From: JAGNZR01 sp051646055
GTDB taxonomy: Bacteria > Fusobacteriota > Fusobacteriia > Fusobacteriales > Fusobacteriaceae
Direction of reading: 5' to 3'
Assembly: GCA_051646055.1 (NCBI GenBank)
Contig: JBOFCM010000013.1
Location: 1-28,225, forward strand
Length of the DNA stretch: 28,225 bases
Part shown: positions 8,992 to 17,181 of the stretch, piece by piece
Layout: each line of letters starts with the position of its first letter
Numbering within the stretch: position 1 is the first letter of the stretch
Translations under genes and position numbers: made by a program
The notes under the pieces: model-generated
Databases searched by the model: none
The model's input: only the letters and a program-made list of their open reading frames with translations
What the model was told of the DNA's origin: nothing

Positions 8992-10008
8992 ATGAACAGT
9001 TTAATAGAAAATTTAAAAAAACAATCTCTAGAAGAGATTGCCCAATCAGATAATCTAGATAAAATAGAGAGCCTGAGAATAAAACTTCTTGGAAAGAAAG
9101 GGGAGATAACAGAACTTTCTAAAAAAATGAAAGATCTTTCTCCAGAGGAGAGGCCTGTATTCGGTCAGCTTCTTAATGAGCTTAAAGACTCTATAACAGG
9201 AGCCCTTGAAGAAAAGAAAGATGAGCTTAAAAAAATAGCTAAAGAGATTCAGCTAAAAGAGGAGACTATTGACATTTCACTTCCAGGAAGAGGAATTGAA
9301 GTTGGAAGAGATCATCCTATTACTGAGACTTCCGCATATCTGAAAGATATTTTTATGCATATGGGATTTGACGTGGCAGAGGGACCTGAGATAGAGAAAG
9401 TTGAATATAACTTTGATGCTCTTAATATTCCTGAAGCTCACCCTTCAAGAGATTGGCAGGATACATTCTATATAAAAGAAAATGAGGTTCTGAGAACACA
9501 TACATCGCCGGTTCAGGTTAGGTATATGATGAATAATAAACCTCCTTTTAGAATGATTTGTCCGGGGAAAGTTTATAGATCTGATTACGATATTTCTCAC
9601 ACACCTATGTTCCATCAGCTTGAAGGACTTATGGTAGGAGAAGATATATCTTTTGCCAATCTGAAGGCTATACTTACTCAATTTGTAAGAAAAGTATTCG
9701 GAGAGACAGAGGTAAGATTTAGACCCCATTTCTTCCCATTTACAGAGCCAAGTGCTGAGATGGATGTTCAGTGTGTGATCTGTAAGGGAGAAGGATGCAG
9801 ACTTTGTAAAAATAGTGGATGGCTGGAAATCATGGGATGCGGAATGGTTGACCCTGAGGTTCTGAAAGCAGTTGGTTATGATACTGATAAATATACTGGA
9901 TTTGCCTTCGGTATGGGTCTTGAGAGAATAACTATGCTGAGACATGGAATTGATGATCTGAGAGCCTTCTTTGAAAATGATGTAAGGTTCCTAAGACAGT
10001 TCAGATAG
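8992..10008 (+). CDS. pheS: Phenylalanyl-tRNA synthetase alpha subunit
   Basis: The catalytic subunit of the alpha2beta2 enzyme that charges tRNA-Phe. The N-terminal ~85 residues form the expected tRNA-binding coiled coil. The class II core follows: a motif 2 region with CPGKVYRSDYDISHTPMFHQ, the block FTEPSAEMDV, and motif 3 GFAFGMGLERITMLRHGIDD near the end. A CxxC pair (CVICKGEGCRLC) lies between motifs 2 and 3, as in many bacterial PheS. The 338-residue length is normal. GGAGG at 8981-8985 supports the ATG. Only 16 bases lie upstream, so there is no room for its own T-box leader. Confidence 0.97.
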   Translation: MNSLIENLKKQSLEEIAQSDNLDKIESLRIKLLGKKGEITELSKKMKDLSPEERPVFGQLLNELKDSITGALEEKKDELKKIAKEIQLKEETIDISLPGRGIEVGRDHPITETSAYLKDIFMHMGFDVAEGPEIEKVEYNFDALNIPEAHPSRDWQDTFYIKENEVLRTHTSPVQVRYMMNNKPPFRMICPGKVYRSDYDISHTPMFHQLEGLMVGEDISFANLKAILTQFVRKVFGETEVRFRPHFFPFTEPSAEMDVQCVICKGEGCRLCKNSGWLEIMGCGMVDPEVLKAVGYDTDKYTGFAFGMGLERITMLRHGIDDLRAFFENDVRFLRQFR

Positions 10009-10048
10009 GCTATTTAATAAAGAGAGGGAAAACAGGAGAGAGTAAAAT

Positions 10049-12436
10049 ATGTTAATATCATTAGAATGGTTAAAGAAATATGTAGATATAAAAGAAAATC
10101 TAGGAGAGCTTGAACACTCTCTTACAATGATAGGTCAGGAAGTTGAGGCTGTAGAGGTTCAGGGTGCAGATCTTGCCAATGTGGTAATTGGTCAGGTTGT
10201 TGAATATGGAAAACACCCGGAAGCTGAAAAACTTACTCTTCTTAAAGTAGATGTGGCAGGAGAAGAGACTCTTCAGATAGTTTGTGGAGCTCCTAATCAC
10301 AAGCTGGGAGATAAGGTTGTTGTAGCTCTTATAGGTGCTAATCTTCCAGGTAACTTCAAAATAAAAAAGAGTAAAATAAGAGGAGTAGAATCTTATGGAA
10401 TGCTTTGCTCAGAAGTGGAATTGGGAATGGGAGAGAATGGAGATGGAATCATAATACTTCCTGAAGATGCACCACTGGGAAAAGAGTACAGAGAATACAT
10501 AGGGCTGAACGACGTTATATTTGAGTTAGAAATAACTCCAAATAGACCCGACTGTCTATCTCACATAGGTATAGCAAGAGAAGTTGCAGCTTACTACAAT
10601 AGAAAAGTAAAATATCCTAAAGCTGAAATAGTTGAGACAGTAGAGCCTGTAGAATCAAAAATGGCAGTTACTATTGAGGATAAAGAGAGATGTACCCATT
10701 ATATGGGAAGATACATGAAAAATATTAAAGTTGCTGAATCACCAGAATGGCTAAAAAAACATATAAGAGCCATGGGACTTAAGCCTATTAATAATATAGT
10801 TGATCTTGGAAATTTTGTTATGTTTGAATATAATCAGCCGATACATGTTTTTGATGCAGATAAAATTGTAGAGGGAGAAATAGTTGTAAGGGGAGCTAAA
10901 GAGGGAGAAAAACTTCTGACTTTAGATGGTGAGGAGAGAGAACTCAACGGAGAACTTGTTATAGCTGACGCTAAAAATCCTCTTGCAATAGCAGGAATTA
11001 TGGGTGGAAAAGATTCTGGTGTTACAGAAGAGACAACTAATATTTTTATAGAAGTTGCGGCTTTTGAACCTAAAAATATCAGAAGAACTGTAAAATCTCT
11101 TGGAATCTCTTCAGATTCTTCATACAGATTTGAAAGAGGAGTGGACAAAGGAAATCTTCAGACAGTTCTGAGCAGAATCACTCATCTTATCCATGAGGTA
11201 GCTGGAGGAGAATCTTTAAAAGGGATACTCTCTTCTAAAATAGCCCCTGCAGCCAAGGTTGAAATTCCTCTGAATATAGGAAAACTTAACAAATTTATAG
11301 GTAAAGATCTTGAATTTGACGAGATAGGAAAAATACTTTCCAATCTGAATATGGAGATTAAAATAACTGATCAAAATCGTATTTTAGTAATTCCTCCTTC
11401 GTACAGAGAAGACTTGACTAGAACAGAAGATCTTTATGAAGAGATAATCAGAATGTATGGTTTTGACAATATTGAAGATAAAATGCCAATGGAAGATATA
11501 GCTCCTGGAAAAAAAGATGCTGTTGTAGAAACTGTAGACAACATCAAAGCACTTCTTAAAGATATTGGACTTCAAGAAGTTATAAACTATAGTTTTATCA
11601 GCAGAAAAGCTGTAGAAATTATGGGAATAGAGGATAAGTGCATTGAGATACTGAATCCTATAAATGAAGATTTCTCAACAATGAGACCTACTCTTCTTTA
11701 CAGTCTTCTTGCTAATATCAGAGATAATTTCAATAGAAATGGAGATAACTTTAAATTCTATGAGGTTTCAAAAGTTTTCTTCCCAGCAGAAGAACTAGCT
11801 AGAGAGGAATATAGAATAGCTCTTGCTCTTGCTGGAAAGCCAGAGAGAACTCTATGGAACCAAAAGCCTGAATCATATGATTTCTATACTCTTAAAGGGT
11901 ATGTGGAAGAGATGGTAAAAAATCTGGGTATAAACAGATACAACCTAGTTAGAACAACTGATAAAAACTTCCATCCAGGACGTGCGGTAGATCTTGTGGT
12001 AGGAAGAGAAGTTCTAGGAACATTTGGAGAGATACATCCAGATCTTGCAGAAAAAATGGATATAAAAAAAGAGAGAGCTTATGTAGCTGAATTTAAGCTG
12101 AATCTTATGGAAAAATATATGAAAGCTAAAACTAAATATGAGAGAATAGTAAAATATCCTGAAGTTACAAGAGATCTGGCTATACTTCTAGATGATGAAG
12201 TGGCTGTGGGAGATATGGCTTCTGAGATTGGAAAAACTTCTGATCTTATAGAAAAAGTAAATATATTCGATGTGTATAAGGGTAAAAATATTGAGACTGG
12301 TAAAAAATCAGTGGCAGTTTCAATCGTTCTCAGAAAGAAAACAGGAACTCTTGAAGAAAAAGAGATTGTTGAAACTGTTGATAAAGTTCTGAACTTGGTA
12401 GATAAAAAATTCAAGGGTCAGATTAGACAAGCTTAA
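10049..12436 (+). CDS. pheT: Phenylalanyl-tRNA synthetase beta subunit
   Basis: The large subunit partner of PheS, 795 residues. Domain order is standard: an EMAP/tRNA-binding domain at about 40-150 (VVIGQVVEYGKHPEAEKL), the B3/B4 editing domain near 210-390 (MGLKPINNIVDLGNFVMFE), B5 near 400-475, a catalytic-like core, and a C-terminal anticodon-binding FDX-ACB domain with YPEVTRDLAILLD near 705-720. It follows pheS by 40 bases with a GGAGAG site. No terminator is evident in the 62 bases after it. Confidence 0.97.
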   Translation: MLISLEWLKKYVDIKENLGELEHSLTMIGQEVEAVEVQGADLANVVIGQVVEYGKHPEAEKLTLLKVDVAGEETLQIVCGAPNHKLGDKVVVALIGANLPGNFKIKKSKIRGVESYGMLCSEVELGMGENGDGIIILPEDAPLGKEYREYIGLNDVIFELEITPNRPDCLSHIGIAREVAAYYNRKVKYPKAEIVETVEPVESKMAVTIEDKERCTHYMGRYMKNIKVAESPEWLKKHIRAMGLKPINNIVDLGNFVMFEYNQPIHVFDADKIVEGEIVVRGAKEGEKLLTLDGEERELNGELVIADAKNPLAIAGIMGGKDSGVTEETTNIFIEVAAFEPKNIRRTVKSLGISSDSSYRFERGVDKGNLQTVLSRITHLIHEVAGGESLKGILSSKIAPAAKVEIPLNIGKLNKFIGKDLEFDEIGKILSNLNMEIKITDQNRILVIPPSYREDLTRTEDLYEEIIRMYGFDNIEDKMPMEDIAPGKKDAVVETVDNIKALLKDIGLQEVINYSFISRKAVEIMGIEDKCIEILNPINEDFSTMRPTLLYSLLANIRDNFNRNGDNFKFYEVSKVFFPAEELAREEYRIALALAGKPERTLWNQKPESYDFYTLKGYVEEMVKNLGINRYNLVRTTDKNFHPGRAVDLVVGREVLGTFGEIHPDLAEKMDIKKERAYVAEFKLNLMEKYMKAKTKYERIVKYPEVTRDLAILLDDEVAVGDMASEIGKTSDLIEKVNIFDVYKGKNIETGKKSVAVSIVLRKKTGTLEEKEIVETVDKVLNLVDKKFKGQIRQA

Positions 12437-12498
12437 AAAACATATAGTTTTTATAGAAAAAATTTAAACAATAACAAAGTTAAAAGGGAGTTGAAAAA

Positions 12499-13707
12499 AT
12501 GGATTCGTTAAAAGAATTATTCAAAATCGGAAATGGACCATCAAGTTCTCACACAATAGGACCAGAGAGAGCTGCTAGAAAATTTAGAGAGGAAAATCCT
12601 AATGCTGCAAGTTTTAAAGTTGAGCTTTATGGATCACTTGCTCTTACAGGAAAAGGTCATCTTACTGACTATATAATTATTGAGACTTTTAAACCTAAGC
12701 ACACAGAGATAGTATGGATGCCTGATTATGTACATCCTTACCATACAAACGGAATGAAGCTAATAGCTTTAGACGCTGATGGGAATGAGCTTACATCGTG
12801 GTTAGCTTTCTCAGTTGGTGGAGGAACTATCATGAATGAGAATGAGCCAAGACAGGGTTCTAAAACTGTATATACACTTAGAAAATTTGATGATATCAAA
12901 GCTTGGTGCGAAAAAGAAAAGAAAGAACTTTGGCAATATGTTGAGCTTTGTGAAGGAGAGTCTGTATGGCCTTTCCTAAAAGAGATATGGGAAGCTATGG
13001 AAGCTGCTGTTGAAAGAGGAATAAACACAAGTGGAGTTCTTCCAGGAACAATCAGACTACCAAGAAGAGCTCAAACTTTCTACAGAAAAGCTAGAAATAA
13101 TGAGACTCAAACTGGTCTAACAGGAAGAATATTTGCATATACTCTAGCTGTATCTGAAGAGAACGGAGGGGGAGGAAGAGTTGTTACAGCCCCTACATGT
13201 GGAGCTGCTGGTGTAATTCCAGGACTTCTTTATGCCCTTAAGAGAGAGCATAATCTTACAGAACAAGAGGTTCTTAAAGGACTGGCAGTAGCTGGACTTA
13301 TAGGAAATCTTATAAAAGAAAATGCAACTATCTCTGGAGCAGAGGGAGGGTGTCAAGCAGAGGTTGGATCAGCATGTTCAATGGCTGCAGCTATGGCATG
13401 TTTCCTACTTGGAGGATCTCTTGAGCAGATTGAGTATGCAGCTGAGATGGCTATGGAACACAATCTTGGACTTACTTGTGATCCAGTTGGAGGATATGTT
13501 CAGATACCTTGTATCGAAAGAAATGCAGTAGCGGCAACAAGAGCACTTGATTCTGCTAACTATGCTTTATTTACAGATGGAAAGCACTCTATCTCTTTTG
13601 ACCAGGTTATCCAGACAATGGGAGAAACAGGAAGAGACCTTAAAGAGGAGTACAGAGAGACATCTCTTGGAGGACTAGCTAAATATATATTTGAAGCTGA
13701 GTGTTAA
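12499..13707 (+). CDS. sdaA: L-serine ammonia-lyase, iron-sulfur, single chain
   Basis: This enzyme converts L-serine to pyruvate and ammonia using an oxygen-sensitive [4Fe-4S] cluster, a common entry of amino acids into fermentation. The N-terminal part has GNGPSSSHTIGPERAA (residues 11-26), the substrate-side Ser loop. The C-terminal part has APTCGAAGVIPG (231-242) and Cys285, Cys327 and Cys338, the likely cluster ligands. The last residue of the 402-residue chain is Cys402, matching the C-terminal Cys reported to reach the active site in the Legionella enzyme. Both alpha and beta regions are in one chain. GGGAG lies nine bases before the ATG. A strong terminator follows. It could be named sdaA or sdaB; the class is clear. 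Confidence 0.93.
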   Translation: MDSLKELFKIGNGPSSSHTIGPERAARKFREENPNAASFKVELYGSLALTGKGHLTDYIIIETFKPKHTEIVWMPDYVHPYHTNGMKLIALDADGNELTSWLAFSVGGGTIMNENEPRQGSKTVYTLRKFDDIKAWCEKEKKELWQYVELCEGESVWPFLKEIWEAMEAAVERGINTSGVLPGTIRLPRRAQTFYRKARNNETQTGLTGRIFAYTLAVSEENGGGGRVVTAPTCGAAGVIPGLLYALKREHNLTEQEVLKGLAVAGLIGNLIKENATISGAEGGCQAEVGSACSMAAAMACFLLGGSLEQIEYAAEMAMEHNLGLTCDPVGGYVQIPCIERNAVAATRALDSANYALFTDGKHSISFDQVIQTMGETGRDLKEEYRETSLGGLAKYIFEAEC

Positions 13708-13730
13708 TCAGTCTCAGTTTAAAAAAGAGG

Positions 13731-13765
13731 ATGTCAGAGAGTATTGCTCTTTGACATTTTTTTTT
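13731..13765 (+). terminator. Intrinsic terminator after the serine dehydratase gene
   Basis: An 11-base-pair stem (13731-13741 with 13747-13757, one G-T wobble) has a five-base loop and is followed by a run of T through 13765. The T run ends right where the pth ribosome site AGGAGG (13766-13771) begins. Confidence 0.9.
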
Positions 13766-13775
13766 AGGAGGAAAA

Positions 13776-14351
13776 ATGAAACTTGTAGTTGGACTGGGAA
13801 ATCCAGGGATGAAATATGAAAGAACAAGGCATAATATAGGTTTTGATGTAGTGGATATATTGGTTCGTGAATTTAAAGCTCCAGCTTTCCGTGAAAAATT
13901 TCAGGGGCTTCTTACTGAGATAAATTTAGAGGGAGAAAAAGTTTTGTTTTTGAAACCTCAGACCTATATGAATCTTAGCGGAGATTCCCTCTCTGCAGTG
14001 GCAAAATTCTATAAGATAGACATAGAAGATATATTGGTTATCTATGATGACATGGATACTAATTTAGGAAAAATAAGATTTCGGCCTAAGGGAAGCTCAG
14101 GAGGGCACAATGGAATAAAGTCCATAATAGCTCATATGGGAGAAGTTTTTCCAAGAGTTCGTTTTGGTATAGGAAAGCCAACACTTCCATCTCAAGTGGG
14201 AGGAGATATAGTAGATTTTGTTCTGAGCAGATTCACTAAAGAGGAAGAGGAAAGGCTTCTTGAAGGAACAGAACTTTCTCTTAAATGTGTCCGTGATTTT
14301 ATAAAAGGCATGGACAGCGACAAACTTATGCAGAGATACAACAGAAAATAA
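13776..14351 (+). CDS. pth: Peptidyl-tRNA hydrolase
   Basis: Releases tRNA from peptidyl-tRNAs dropped by ribosomes. The 191-residue length is typical. The active-site set is present: N9 in GLGNPG, catalytic H19 in TRHNIG, N66 in QTYMNLSG, D91 in IYDDMD, and N112 in GGHNGIKSI. The AGGAGG at 13766-13771 is four bases before the ATG. A strong terminator lies immediately upstream, with no room for a promoter between it and the start, so expression must come from leaky readthrough or a promoter hidden upstream. The mscS gene follows after 23 bases. Confidence 0.96.
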   Translation: MKLVVGLGNPGMKYERTRHNIGFDVVDILVREFKAPAFREKFQGLLTEINLEGEKVLFLKPQTYMNLSGDSLSAVAKFYKIDIEDILVIYDDMDTNLGKIRFRPKGSSGGHNGIKSIIAHMGEVFPRVRFGIGKPTLPSQVGGDIVDFVLSRFTKEEEERLLEGTELSLKCVRDFIKGMDSDKLMQRYNRK

Positions 14352-14374
14352 TTTAATTTGAAGGAGAAACAGAG

Positions 14375-15226
14375 ATGGCAGTAGAAGAAATGGGAAAAAC
14401 ATTGGGGATATATGAGGTTTTTAAAGCTCAATTTTTAAATATATTACCAAAAATAACAATCAGATTACTTATAATAATACTTATAGTATTTTTTGCTAAA
14501 AAGATTTTAAATACATTTATGAAACATTATAAAACAGCGGCTAAAAAGAAAAATATGGATCCTCTATTGGAGAGTTTTTTATCATCACTTATCCAAACAG
14601 TTTATTATATATTTTTGACTTTTGTAGTTGTATCTACAGCTGGAATACAGGCTACTTCAATAGCAACTCTTTTAGGAGCTGCAGGTTTAGCAGTTGGTCT
14701 TGCTCTTCAGGGAAGTCTTTCAAACCTGGCAGGAGGAATACTTATCCTTTTCTTCAGACCATTTAACAAGGGAGATTATATTTCTAACAACTCTGGAATA
14801 GATGGAAGTGTAGAAAAAATCAGAATACTATATACTGAGCTTATTACTCCGGATAATAAAACAATAATAGTTCCTAATGGACAGTTGGCCAATAATGCCA
14901 TAATAAATTTCTCTAAAAATCCAGAGAGACGTTTGGATCTTGTATTCTCGGTTTCCTACGATACTCCAATAAATAAAGTTATGGATATTTTGTCAGATAT
15001 ATCCAAAGAGGAGCTTAGAATTATTCAGAAACCAGAAAATAGAATAGGAGTATTTAAGCATAGTGCAAGTTCTATAGATTTTGCTTTTAGAGTATGGGTA
15101 AAAAGAGAAGATTATTGGGATATTTATTTTGACCTGAATAGAAAAGTAAAAGAGACTTTTGACGCTAACGGAATAGAGATTCCATATCAGAAGATAGATA
15201 TATACAACAAAAAAATACAAGGATAA
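14375..15226 (+). CDS. mscS: Small-conductance mechanosensitive channel (MscS family)
   Basis: A 283-residue inner-membrane channel that opens under membrane tension to release solutes. Three hydrophobic segments are visible: about 26-46 (RLLIIILIVFF), 68-90 (VYYIFLTFVVV) and 95-130. The last is the Gly/Ala-rich pore helix with GAAGLAVGLALQGSLSNLAGG, the MscS hallmark. The beta domain follows with FNKGDYI and VPNG, then a C-terminal alpha/beta region. AAGGAG precedes the ATG. It follows pth by 23 bases and ends seven bases before a hairpin terminator. Confidence 0.92.
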   Translation: MAVEEMGKTLGIYEVFKAQFLNILPKITIRLLIIILIVFFAKKILNTFMKHYKTAAKKKNMDPLLESFLSSLIQTVYYIFLTFVVVSTAGIQATSIATLLGAAGLAVGLALQGSLSNLAGGILILFFRPFNKGDYISNNSGIDGSVEKIRILYTELITPDNKTIIVPNGQLANNAIINFSKNPERRLDLVFSVSYDTPINKVMDILSDISKEELRIIQKPENRIGVFKHSASSIDFAFRVWVKREDYWDIYFDLNRKVKETFDANGIEIPYQKIDIYNKKIQG

Positions 15227-15232
15227 AAAAAG

Positions 15233-15256
15233 AGAGCCTGAATTTCAGGCTCTTTT
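15233..15256. terminator. Bidirectional terminator between mscS and cspA
   Basis: A nine-base-pair perfect stem (15233-15241 with 15245-15253) has a three-base loop. T's follow on the + strand, and seven A's before the stem (15225-15231) serve as the T run for the opposite strand. It can stop both convergent genes. Confidence 0.9.
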
Positions 15257-15266
15257 CATATTTTAA

Positions 15267-15467
15267 TTACTTAGCTACAGTGATGTTTGTAGCTTGAGGT
15301 CCTTTAGCTCCTTCTGAAACATCAAAAGTTACTTCCTCTCCCTCGTTAAGAGTTTTGAATCCTTCTTTTTGGATTTGAGAGAAGTGAGCGAAAACGTCCT
15401 TTCCATCTTCACCAGTGATGAATCCGAATCCTTTCTCTTGGTTGAACCATTTAACTGTACCTTTCAT
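15267..15467 (-). CDS. csp: Cold-shock protein (CspA family)
   Basis: A single cold-shock domain of 66 residues that binds single-stranded RNA and DNA and melts RNA structure. The RNP1 motif KGFGFI and RNP2 motif VFAHFS are intact, and the chain starts MKGTVKWFNQEKGFGF. I chose the start at 15467 because GGAGGT lies four bases upstream of it on this strand. An in-frame ATG four codons earlier overlaps that ribosome site. It is the only minus-strand gene in the window, convergent with mscS and divergent from rnfC, with a leader of roughly 115 bases if the promoter called at 15589-15617 is right. Confidence 0.95.
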   Translation of the reverse strand: MKGTVKWFNQEKGFGFITGEDGKDVFAHFSQIQKEGFKTLNEGEEVTFDVSEGAKGPQATNITVAK

Positions 15468-15588
15468 CGATACCTCCATAAAAATTTAAAGTGTTTCTTG
15501 AATGAATATAAATTTTTAAAATAATAAGGTACTTATGAAAAATACTGAATATTAAATTAAAACAATTTATAACCTTCAATCCGAAGTA

Positions 15589-15617
15589 ATTATACACTAA
15601 TTTTTTTTCTTTGTATA
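15589..15617 (-). promoter_or_regulatory. Promoter for cspA
   Basis: On the minus strand, TATAAT (+ strand 15589-15594) is preceded by a 17-base spacer and TATACA (15612-15617), four of six matches to the -35 consensus. TG directly precedes the -10. Transcription would start near 15582 and give a leader of about 115 bases, in keeping with the long regulated leaders known for cold-shock genes. Confidence 0.55.
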
Positions 15618-15771
15618 TAATATTTTAGAATAAAATAAAAAAAATTTATAAAAAATCAAATTTAAGTATATAGAATGAATGAATGAAAAGTCATTTTGTG
15701 TAATTTTAATCTAAAATGATTGAAATTTAACTTTTTTTTGTAAAAAAATATACAAAGTATCTTTAAAATTC

Positions 15772-15800
15772 TTGTTAAGGCTATCTAAATATGATAAAAT
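15772..15800 (+). promoter_or_regulatory. Promoter for the rnf operon
   Basis: TTGTTA at 15772-15777, a 17-base spacer, and TAAAAT at 15795-15800 with TG at 15792-15793 (extended -10). It lies 43 bases before the rnfC start, and GAGGTG follows at 15834-15839. No operator could be recognised. Confidence 0.6.
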
Positions 15801-15843
15801 TATCCAGTATAAATTAAAATAAATAAAAAAATAGAGGTGTATA

Positions 15844-17157
15844 ATGAGATTTTTTGGTTTTAAGGGAGGAGTTCATCCCAACGATAACAAAAAAAGAACA
15901 GAAAATATGGCAACAGAAAAAATTTCTATGCCTAAAATGCTTTACATTCCTCTTCTTCAACATATAGGTTCTCCTCTGGAGCCCCTTGTAAAAGTTGGAG
16001 ATAAGGTGCTTAAAGGTCAAAAAATAGCCGATTCTGAAGGGTTTATGACAGCTCCTATCCATGCGTCTACAAGTGGAACAGTAAAAAAAATAGATCTACA
16101 TGATTTTACTCTGATGGGAAGAGTAAAAACTATATTTCTTGAACCTGACGGAGAGGAGACTTGGTGTGAATTGATTCCTCTTGCAAATTATGAAACAGCT
16201 ACCAAGGAAGATCTTTTGAAACAGATAAGAGAATGTGGAGTTGTAGGTTTAGGGGGAGCTAGTTTTCCTACTCATATAAAACTCAATCCACCAGCTGGAG
16301 CACGGATAGATACTCTTCTTCTGAATGGAGCCGAGTGTGAACCTTACCTAAATTCAGACAACAGAATGATGCTTGAGCATCCTGAAAAGATTATAAAAGG
16401 TATAGAAATTTTAAAATATATACTGGGAGTTAAGACCGCTATAATAGGGATAGAGGATAACAAGCCTGAATCCATTGAAATTTTAAAAAGACATCTAGGA
16501 GATACAGGTATAGAGATTGCTCCCCTTAAAACTATGTACCCTCAGGGAGGAGAGAAACAGCTTATAAAAGCTATTCTCAATAGGGAAGTTCCATCAGGAA
16601 AGCTTCCTTTAAATGTGGGTGTTGTAGTACAAAACACAGGAACAGCGGCAGCTATCTATGATGCAGTTGCTCATGGAAAACCTGTAATTGAAAAGATAGT
16701 CACAGTGTCGGGGTTAGCTGTAAAAAATCCAAAGAATCTTTTAGTACCTATCGGAACTCAGATTTCTAACCTCTTGGATTATTGTGAAACTGACAGAGTT
16801 GTTATAGACAAGCTTGTTGTAGGAGGACCTATGATGGGAATGGCTCAATATACACCAGATGTTCCAGTAATCAAAGGAACTTCAGGAGTTCTGGCACTCA
16901 CTACTGCAGAGACAAATCCATATAAACCTAGACCATGTATAGCCTGCGGAAAATGTGTGGATGTATGTCCTATGAGCCTAGTTCCGGCTCTCTATGTAAG
17001 ACTGGGAGCTTCTGGTATGTGGGAAGAGATGAGAGACAGCAATGTAATGGATTGCATAGAGTGCGGATGCTGCTCATATATCTGTCCAGCTAACAGACCT
17101 CTTACAGAGTGTATAAAGTTAGGAAAAGCAAGTTTAAGAAAGATGATGAACAGATAA
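15844..17157 (+). CDS. rnfC: Rnf complex subunit RnfC
   Basis: The peripheral, NADH-side subunit of the Rnf ferredoxin:NAD+ oxidoreductase. The start is set by the conserved FFGFKGGVHP at residues 3-12 and GAGGTG just upstream; the Met at residue 22 would cut that motif. The nucleotide/FMN-binding region has VGLGGASFPTHIKL (134-147). Two [4Fe-4S] sites follow: Cys365, 368, 371, 375 and Cys404, 407, 410, 414. The 437-residue length matches the short clostridial type without a long Ala-rich tail. It is the first gene of a complete six-gene operon. Confidence 0.96.
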   Translation: MRFFGFKGGVHPNDNKKRTENMATEKISMPKMLYIPLLQHIGSPLEPLVKVGDKVLKGQKIADSEGFMTAPIHASTSGTVKKIDLHDFTLMGRVKTIFLEPDGEETWCELIPLANYETATKEDLLKQIRECGVVGLGGASFPTHIKLNPPAGARIDTLLLNGAECEPYLNSDNRMMLEHPEKIIKGIEILKYILGVKTAIIGIEDNKPESIEILKRHLGDTGIEIAPLKTMYPQGGEKQLIKAILNREVPSGKLPLNVGVVVQNTGTAAAIYDAVAHGKPVIEKIVTVSGLAVKNPKNLLVPIGTQISNLLDYCETDRVVIDKLVVGGPMMGMAQYTPDVPVIKGTSGVLALTTAETNPYKPRPCIACGKCVDVCPMSLVPALYVRLGASGMWEEMRDSNVMDCIECGCCSYICPANRPLTECIKLGKASLRKMMNR

Positions 17158-17181
17158 AAATTATTAATTGGAGGATGGAAA

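Larger units (their letters stand above)
15468..15843. other. AT-rich divergent spacer between cspA and rnfC
   Basis: About 376 bases without a gene. It holds the cspA leader (15468 to about 15582), a minus-strand promoter (15589-15617), a very AT-rich middle with (GAAT)3 at 15673-15684, an inverted repeat TCATTTT/AAAATGA (15691-15697 and 15713-15719), and the rnfC promoter and ribosome site (15772-15840). No open frame with a ribosome site is visible on either strand. Confidence 0.8.

Noticed and set aside
9445..9945. A 166-codon open frame on the minus strand inside pheS
   Set aside because: It is fully antisense to the conserved catalytic core of pheS, has low-complexity Ser/Ile/His-rich sequence and no recognisable domain.
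13322..13531. A + strand open frame in another frame within the serine dehydratase gene
   Set aside because: It overlaps the conserved iron-sulfur region of sdaA and has no ribosome site of its own.
13751..13779. A perfect TTGACA at 13751-13756 that could be a -35 for pth
   Set aside because: It is part of the terminator's right arm. The -10 position 17 bases on would be AAATGA, overlapping the pth start codon.
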